Position numbers and translations under genes: made by a program | Shown here: piece by piece, positions 42,650 through 45,976 of the stretch | How the letters are laid out: each line of letters opens with the position of its first letter | How positions within the stretch are numbered: position 1 is the first letter of the stretch | Assembly (NCBI GenBank): GCA_947454735.1 | Contig: CANGLK010000008.1 | Location: forward strand, 1-45,976 | DNA: 45,976 bases | Source: Candidatus Nanopelagicaceae bacterium | GTDB lineage: Bacteria > Actinomycetota > Actinomycetes > Nanopelagicales > Nanopelagicaceae | Reading direction: 5' to 3' | The notes under the pieces: model-generated | Databases searched by the model: none | What the model was told of the DNA's origin: nothing | The model's input: only the letters and a program-made list of their open reading frames with translations

Positions 42650-43454
42650 GCTCCCTCGATAGGAAGAAGTATGTGCCGACAATAAAAATTGTCAGAGCAA
42701 AGAATGAAGCGTGAAGAAGAGCGCGGGGATGTGGCGCTTGCGCATGAACCATCACACGTGACCATGAATCCAGAAGATAGAAGATTGGATTCACAATCTC
42801 ATATCGCTTGATATGAGATGAAATCTTTGATGCTTCATAGAGAATCGGTGATAAGTAGAGAAGTGAGCGCGTTAAGTAAGGCAGCATGCTTGAAATATCG
42901 CGGAAGTAAACGTTGATACATGAAATCAAGATTGCCATTCCGAGCGCCATGACAACTGCGATAAAGAGAACTGGAATAGCCCAGAGCATCTGCAAAGAGA
43001 AAGGTAGGCCGAGAATTGCATGAATTGCTAACGCTACGACGAGTGTGGGCAAGAATCTAAAGATTGCGACCACCACTGCAGATATCGGCAACATGATGCG
43101 CGGGAATGAAGTGTTGAGAATTAAACGCTGGCCAGAGGTAATTGCCTTTACGCCCCCGGTCAAACTATTTGCAATCAAATAGAAGAGGAAGAGCGTCGCG
43201 GTGAGATGTCCAAAGCGAGTTGAATCGCTAGTTCCACCAATGACGTAGATCAAGAGGAAGTAAACGCCTGAAAGGAGAAGGGGGTTGAGCACCAACCAGA
43301 GCTGACCAAAGAGAGAACCGAAGTTCTGCTCGCGAAGCTCAGAGCGTGCGAATTCAGAGATAAAAGCTCGGCGATGCCAGAGCGAGCGCATATATGCGCG
43401 CATAGGAGGTAGGCCAGCCTTAAAAGGCACATATACAACTTGCGGCTGACTCAT
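42627..43454 (-). CDS. Wzm-like polysaccharide ABC exporter permease
   Basis: This is a 275-residue ABC-2 permease (Wzm, TagG, Rv3783 type) with six TM segments and the amphipathic entry FGSLFGQLWLVLNPLLLSGV. Other family features are SFPRIMLPISAVVVAIF and FRDISSMLPYLTRSLLYLSP. It exports a lipid-linked polysaccharide with the downstream ATPase. TAATCT 7 bases before ATG makes it the leaderless head of the permease-ATPase-SpoIID operon. Confidence 0.9.
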   Translation of the reverse strand: MSQPQVVYVPFKAGLPPMRAYMRSLWHRRAFISEFARSELREQNFGSLFGQLWLVLNPLLLSGVYFLLIYVIGGTSDSTRFGHLTATLFLFYLIANSLTGGVKAITSGQRLILNTSFPRIMLPISAVVVAIFRFLPTLVVALAIHAILGLPFSLQMLWAIPVLFIAVVMALGMAILISCINVYFRDISSMLPYLTRSLLYLSPILYEASKISSHIKRYEIVNPIFYLLDSWSRVMVHAQAPHPRALLHASFFALTIFIVGTYFFLSRERDFAVRL

Positions 43455-43461
43455 ACGGGGA

Positions 43462-43467
43462 AGATTA
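43462..43467 (-). promoter_or_regulatory. predicted -10 element for leaderless permease mRNA
   Basis: TAATCT lies 7 bases before ATG 43454. There is no Shine-Dalgarno. Confidence 0.5.
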
Positions 43468-43481
43468 CCTCAGTATCCCTA

Positions 43482-44486
43482 TTAATCAGATGAAGGGACG
43501 ATGCTCTTGGGCGAGGTAATAAAGCCTGCTCCCCATGCAAAGTGCATCGTTGGGATGACAGCTAATAAGTAGATGTACTGCGCGAGAGATTGAGCGATAA
43601 CAATAGAAGCCCCCGCAACGAAGAGAAGATAGATGACGGCAGGGATAAAGAAGATTGAATTGATGAATGCTCCGAGGAGAATTGAGACGAGGAAACCAGC
43701 GAGCGCGACAGGCGGGGCGAGATAGCGATAGTTAATGGTGCCCTTATGTCGACGAGATACAACTCGGCGCCAACGTCCATATTCAAAGTACTGCTTGGCA
43801 AGGGCCGTAACTGATGATCGTGGGCGATATGTGACTTCAAGTCGTGGGTCGAAGTAAATCGTTCCGCCTTTGGCACGCAATCTAAAGTTGAGCTCCCAAT
43901 CTTGTGCGCGAGTAAATCTCTCATCGAATCCACCGATTTCAAGAAGTGCATCTTTGACGAAGACACCGAGATAAACGGTATCGACCTCACCTGCCTCACC
44001 ACCTGTATGAAAACGAGATGCACCGACGCCAAGTGGACTGCGCATCGCACCAGCAACTGCTCGCTCAAATGGACTCTGACCCACAGCGGCCATAAGTCCG
44101 CCCACATTTACGGCACCTGTCGCTCTAAGTAATTCGACTGCTATAGAGATGTAGTTTTGAGGAATCTGCGCATGTCCATCAACTCGAACGATAACTGCGC
44201 CACTTGCTGCGCTAAGTGCGAGATTGAGTCCTGCCGCAGTTCGACCCGATGGATTGTCGACAACAATTACTCGAGTATCTTCACGATGAAGTTGATCTGC
44301 AATCTCGTGAGTGCGATCTTTTGAAGGTCCGACTGCGAGAACAATCTCGAATGAACCTTGGTAATCCTGAGAAAGGATTGAGAGCACTGCATCGCGGAGA
44401 TAGAGCTCTTCATTGAGAATTGGAAGGATCACAGAGACTGCGGGCAGCGGTGAGCCACTTAACTGGTGATTGTTCTGTGTCGCCAT
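43482..44486 (-). CDS. GT2 glycosyltransferase (ExoA-like) with membrane tail
   Basis: This is a 334-residue inverting GT-A enzyme. The N-terminal domain (about 15-245) shows VSVILPILNEELYLRDAVLS, IVVDNPSGRTAAGLN, VRVDGHA as DxD, and FTRAQDWELNFRLRAKGG with the ED-type acid. The last 80 residues contain two to three TM segments. Similar proteins (ExoA-like) extend exopolysaccharides at the inner face of the membrane. The sugar is unknown. It is divergent from the LCP gene with a 36-base gap. No strong -10 sits at the usual spacing; TAGCGT is 9 bases away. Confidence 0.88.
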   Translation of the reverse strand: MATQNNHQLSGSPLPAVSVILPILNEELYLRDAVLSILSQDYQGSFEIVLAVGPSKDRTHEIADQLHREDTRVIVVDNPSGRTAAGLNLALSAASGAVIVRVDGHAQIPQNYISIAVELLRATGAVNVGGLMAAVGQSPFERAVAGAMRSPLGVGASRFHTGGEAGEVDTVYLGVFVKDALLEIGGFDERFTRAQDWELNFRLRAKGGTIYFDPRLEVTYRPRSSVTALAKQYFEYGRWRRVVSRRHKGTINYRYLAPPVALAGFLVSILLGAFINSIFFIPAVIYLLFVAGASIVIAQSLAQYIYLLAVIPTMHFAWGAGFITSPKSIVPSSD

Positions 44487-44510
44487 AACCCCACAACGCT
44501 ATCGTTCAAG

Positions 44511-44516
44511 TACCCT
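44511..44516 (+). promoter_or_regulatory. predicted -10 element for leaderless LCP mRNA
   Basis: TACCCT lies 6 bases before GTG 44523. This decides the GTG start over the upstream in-frame ATG at 44466, which lies within the GT2 gene. Confidence 0.5.
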
Positions 44517-44522
44517 GCGCAT

Positions 44523-45638
44523 GTGAAATCAACTCGCGCAATTCGAATTATTACATCAATCTCATTGGGTGTTGTAGCCCTCTCTGCCATCACATGGCTT
44601 GGGCTTGGCCAGATTAGCGGCCAGATTTCGCGCATCGATGTCTTTGCTGGATTAAATAATCGCCCTGAGAAGGTGAACTCTGCTCTGAACTACCTCGTTG
44701 TGGGTTCTGATAACCGCGAAGGACTGACTAAAGAACAGTTGAAGAAGTTGCGCGTAGGTGGCGTCAAAGTTGCAGCAGGTGGTCGCTCTGACACCATGCT
44801 CTTGGTCCATATTTCAAAGAATCGCGACTCTGCATTTATCGTCTCACTCCCCCGCGACACTCTCGTAACTATTCCTGCACATACAAGCCAAGATGGAAAG
44901 TCACAGATTCCAGCGCGTGCAGGAAAGCTCAACGCTGCATTCGCTTTCGGTGGCGCGCCACTTCTTATCCAGACAATCGAAGGCATGACTCAGCTCAAGA
45001 TTGATCACTACGTTGAAGTGAGCTTCGCTGGATTCGTTGGTGTTGTAGATGCTCTGGGTGGAATTCAAGTCTGTTCTAACGTTGCCATCAATGATCCTAA
45101 GAGCCACTTAGTTATGGATGCAGGAACTCATACTCTTGATGGTGTTGAGTCTCTCAAGTATGTCCGCACACGTGATTTCGATGGTCGTGGAGATATTGGT
45201 CGAATGGAGCGTCAGCAGAAATTTGTATCTGCAGTAATTCGTAAAGCAACCTCTTCTGGAACGCTGCTCAACCCTATTAAGTTGGCAAATTTCTTTCAGG
45301 CAACGATCTCGACAGTGAAGATGGATGCCAGCGTCAATAAGAACGACCTTCTCACGCTTGCGAAGCAGATGCGAAATCTCTCATCTGGAAATGTGCGCAC
45401 CTTGACCGTTCCACTCTCCGATCCCAATGGCAGATATCCTGGACTTGGTTCGGTGGTGATTTGGGATTCAACGCTCGCCCCTGAACTTTGGAACCGTATA
45501 AAGAATGACACCGCACTGGTTGATACCGTGATTTCACCTAAGTCATCTGCATCACCAAAGGCCTCACAGACAGCGTCTACTGTAGATAAATTTAAGACAC
45601 ATACTGCGGCAGAGAATCCATGCGGAGCAAATAAATAA
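44523..45638 (+). CDS. LytR-CpsA-Psr (LCP) family wall glycopolymer ligase
   Basis: This 371-residue protein has one N-terminal TM (about 5-29) and an extracellular LCP domain. LCP enzymes attach lipid-linked polysaccharide to peptidoglycan or to other wall polymers. Visible motifs are YLVVGSDNRE, GGRSDTMLLVH, FIVSLPRDTLV, KLNAAFAFGGAP and the Arg/Asp-rich YVRTRDFDGRGDIGRMERQQ. It has no C-terminal LytR_C domain; the tail is Ser/Ala-rich. Start is GTG 44523. Adjacent exporter, GT2 and UDP-sugar dehydrogenase genes form a surface-glycan locus. Confidence 0.92.
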   Translation: MKSTRAIRIITSISLGVVALSAITWLGLGQISGQISRIDVFAGLNNRPEKVNSALNYLVVGSDNREGLTKEQLKKLRVGGVKVAAGGRSDTMLLVHISKNRDSAFIVSLPRDTLVTIPAHTSQDGKSQIPARAGKLNAAFAFGGAPLLIQTIEGMTQLKIDHYVEVSFAGFVGVVDALGGIQVCSNVAINDPKSHLVMDAGTHTLDGVESLKYVRTRDFDGRGDIGRMERQQKFVSAVIRKATSSGTLLNPIKLANFFQATISTVKMDASVNKNDLLTLAKQMRNLSSGNVRTLTVPLSDPNGRYPGLGSVVIWDSTLAPELWNRIKNDTALVDTVISPKSSASPKASQTASTVDKFKTHTAAENPCGANK

Positions 45639-45649
45639 CGACTCTGCAA

Positions 45650-45655
45650 TAGACT
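45650..45655 (+). promoter_or_regulatory. predicted -10 element for leaderless ugd mRNA
   Basis: TAGACT lies 7 bases before ATG 45663, favouring this start over the in-frame ATG at 45657. Confidence 0.4.
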
Positions 45656-45662
45656 CATGGGC

Positions 45663-45976
45663 ATGAAGTTAAAGCTCTCAGTCATCGGTTGCGGCTACCT
45701 AGGCGCAACACACGCTGCATGTATGTCATCTCTCGGATTCGATGTTGTTGGTATCGATACCGATCCACAGAAGGTGGAGCTCCTCCAAAAAGGTGAGCTT
45801 CCTTTCTACGAACCAGGTCTCGATACCTTGCTCGCAGAAGAGATGAAGACAGGTCGCCTCTCATTCACTACTGATTTCTCTGCGGTTGCAGATGCTGATG
45901 TTCACTTCATCTGCGTCGGAACACCACAGAGCAAAGATGGACTTGCCGCAGACCTGACATATGTAAAGGGTTCAGT
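45663..45976 (+). CDS. UDP-glucose/UDP-sugar 6-dehydrogenase, N-terminal part (cut by window end)
   Basis: About 104 residues are visible. The Rossmann motif VIGCGYLGATHAACMSSLGF, VVGIDTDPQKVELL, the conserved PFYEPGLD and FICVGTPQ identify the UDP-glucose/GDP-mannose dehydrogenase family; EPGLD favours UDP-glucose dehydrogenase (Ugd). It would make UDP-glucuronate for surface glycans. The catalytic Cys and C-terminal domain lie beyond the window. ATG 45657 is an alternative in-frame start. Confidence 0.85.
   Translation, partial: MKLKLSVIGCGYLGATHAACMSSLGFDVVGIDTDPQKVELLQKGELPFYEPGLDTLLAEEMKTGRLSFTTDFSAVADADVHFICVGTPQSKDGLAADLTYVKGS

Noticed and set aside
45296-45685. Minus-strand 129-codon open frame across LCP and ugd
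   Set aside because: It is antisense to the LCP 3' end and crosses a promoter and start region. No family pattern is visible.

Overview
The window is a gene-dense chromosomal segment of an actinobacterium with moderate GC content (judged by eye). The phylum call rests on two WhiB proteins, an MtrA/MtrB two-component system, a PdtaS-type kinase, MshB (mycothiol synthesis), and small families confined to or typical of actinobacteria (DUF3107, DUF3117, DUF3499, DUF5719, DUF6113, DUF6912, Rv3235-like). Very short or negative intergenic gaps, loss of usual neighbours (lpqB, hpf, sigE/rseA) and moderate GC suggest a streamlined planktonic lineage such as the freshwater acI/Nanopelagicales group. 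That placement is inference. I see no mobile element, phage gene, CRISPR array or rRNA. No stretch over 300 bases lacks a gene.

Layout. 1-2.9 kb: PatB/MalY aminotransferase, AlkA-type glycosylase, MsrA, tRNA-Arg(CCG), whiB1. 2.9-7.0 kb: a minus-strand operon (SAF/CpaB-like protein, CpaE-like ATPase, DUF6912, PdtaS) and an Rv3235-like gene. 7.0-14.0 kb: minus-strand operon ahcY-mtrA-mtrB-comF-secA. 14.1-20.6 kb: manB, DUF3499, DUF5719, a very large glycosyltransferase/membrane protein and whiB2. 20.7-25.9 kb: manC, dapC and fdxA, a cysteinyl-tRNA synthetase with an unusual N-terminal domain, DUF6113 and mshB. 25.9-29.4 kb: moeZ, TetR, DUF3107 and an RhlE-type helicase, the same set found together in mycobacteria. 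29.4-33.6 kb: MarC, PHP phosphoesterase, EamA transporter, and a channel-less MgtE-like protein with DUF1003. 33.6-40.7 kb: mrp, tatB, htrA, O-methyltransferase, pepA, DUF3117, a sigma-region-4-only protein, SRPBCC, LOG and dapD. 40.7-46.0 kb: surface-polysaccharide genes (SpoIID-like, Wzt/Wzm-type ABC exporter, GT2, LCP ligase) and the start of a UDP-sugar dehydrogenase.

How the genes work together. Much of the content serves the envelope: GDP-mannose supply (manB, manC), DAP synthesis (dapC, dapD), polysaccharide assembly, export and attachment, protein export and quality control (secA, tatB, htrA), and envelope sensing (mtrAB, pdtaS). Redox genes (fdxA, mshB, msrA, whiB1, mrp) form a second theme.

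The strongest non-coding signal is a repeated promoter layout. At least 15 genes, mostly heads of transcription units, have a TANNNT hexamer 6 to 8 bases before the start codon and no Shine-Dalgarno sequence, which predicts leaderless mRNAs. Only whiB1, whiB2, fdxA and ahcY show a clear leader with a Shine-Dalgarno. Other points worth a second look are a symmetric divergent promoter palindrome between LOG and dapD, an SH3-like domain fused to CysRS, a leucyl aminopeptidase whose conserved N-terminus has no ATG/GTG/TTG start, a CpaE-like ATPase lacking both Walker A lysines, and a 14-bp palindrome on the -35 box of whiB2.
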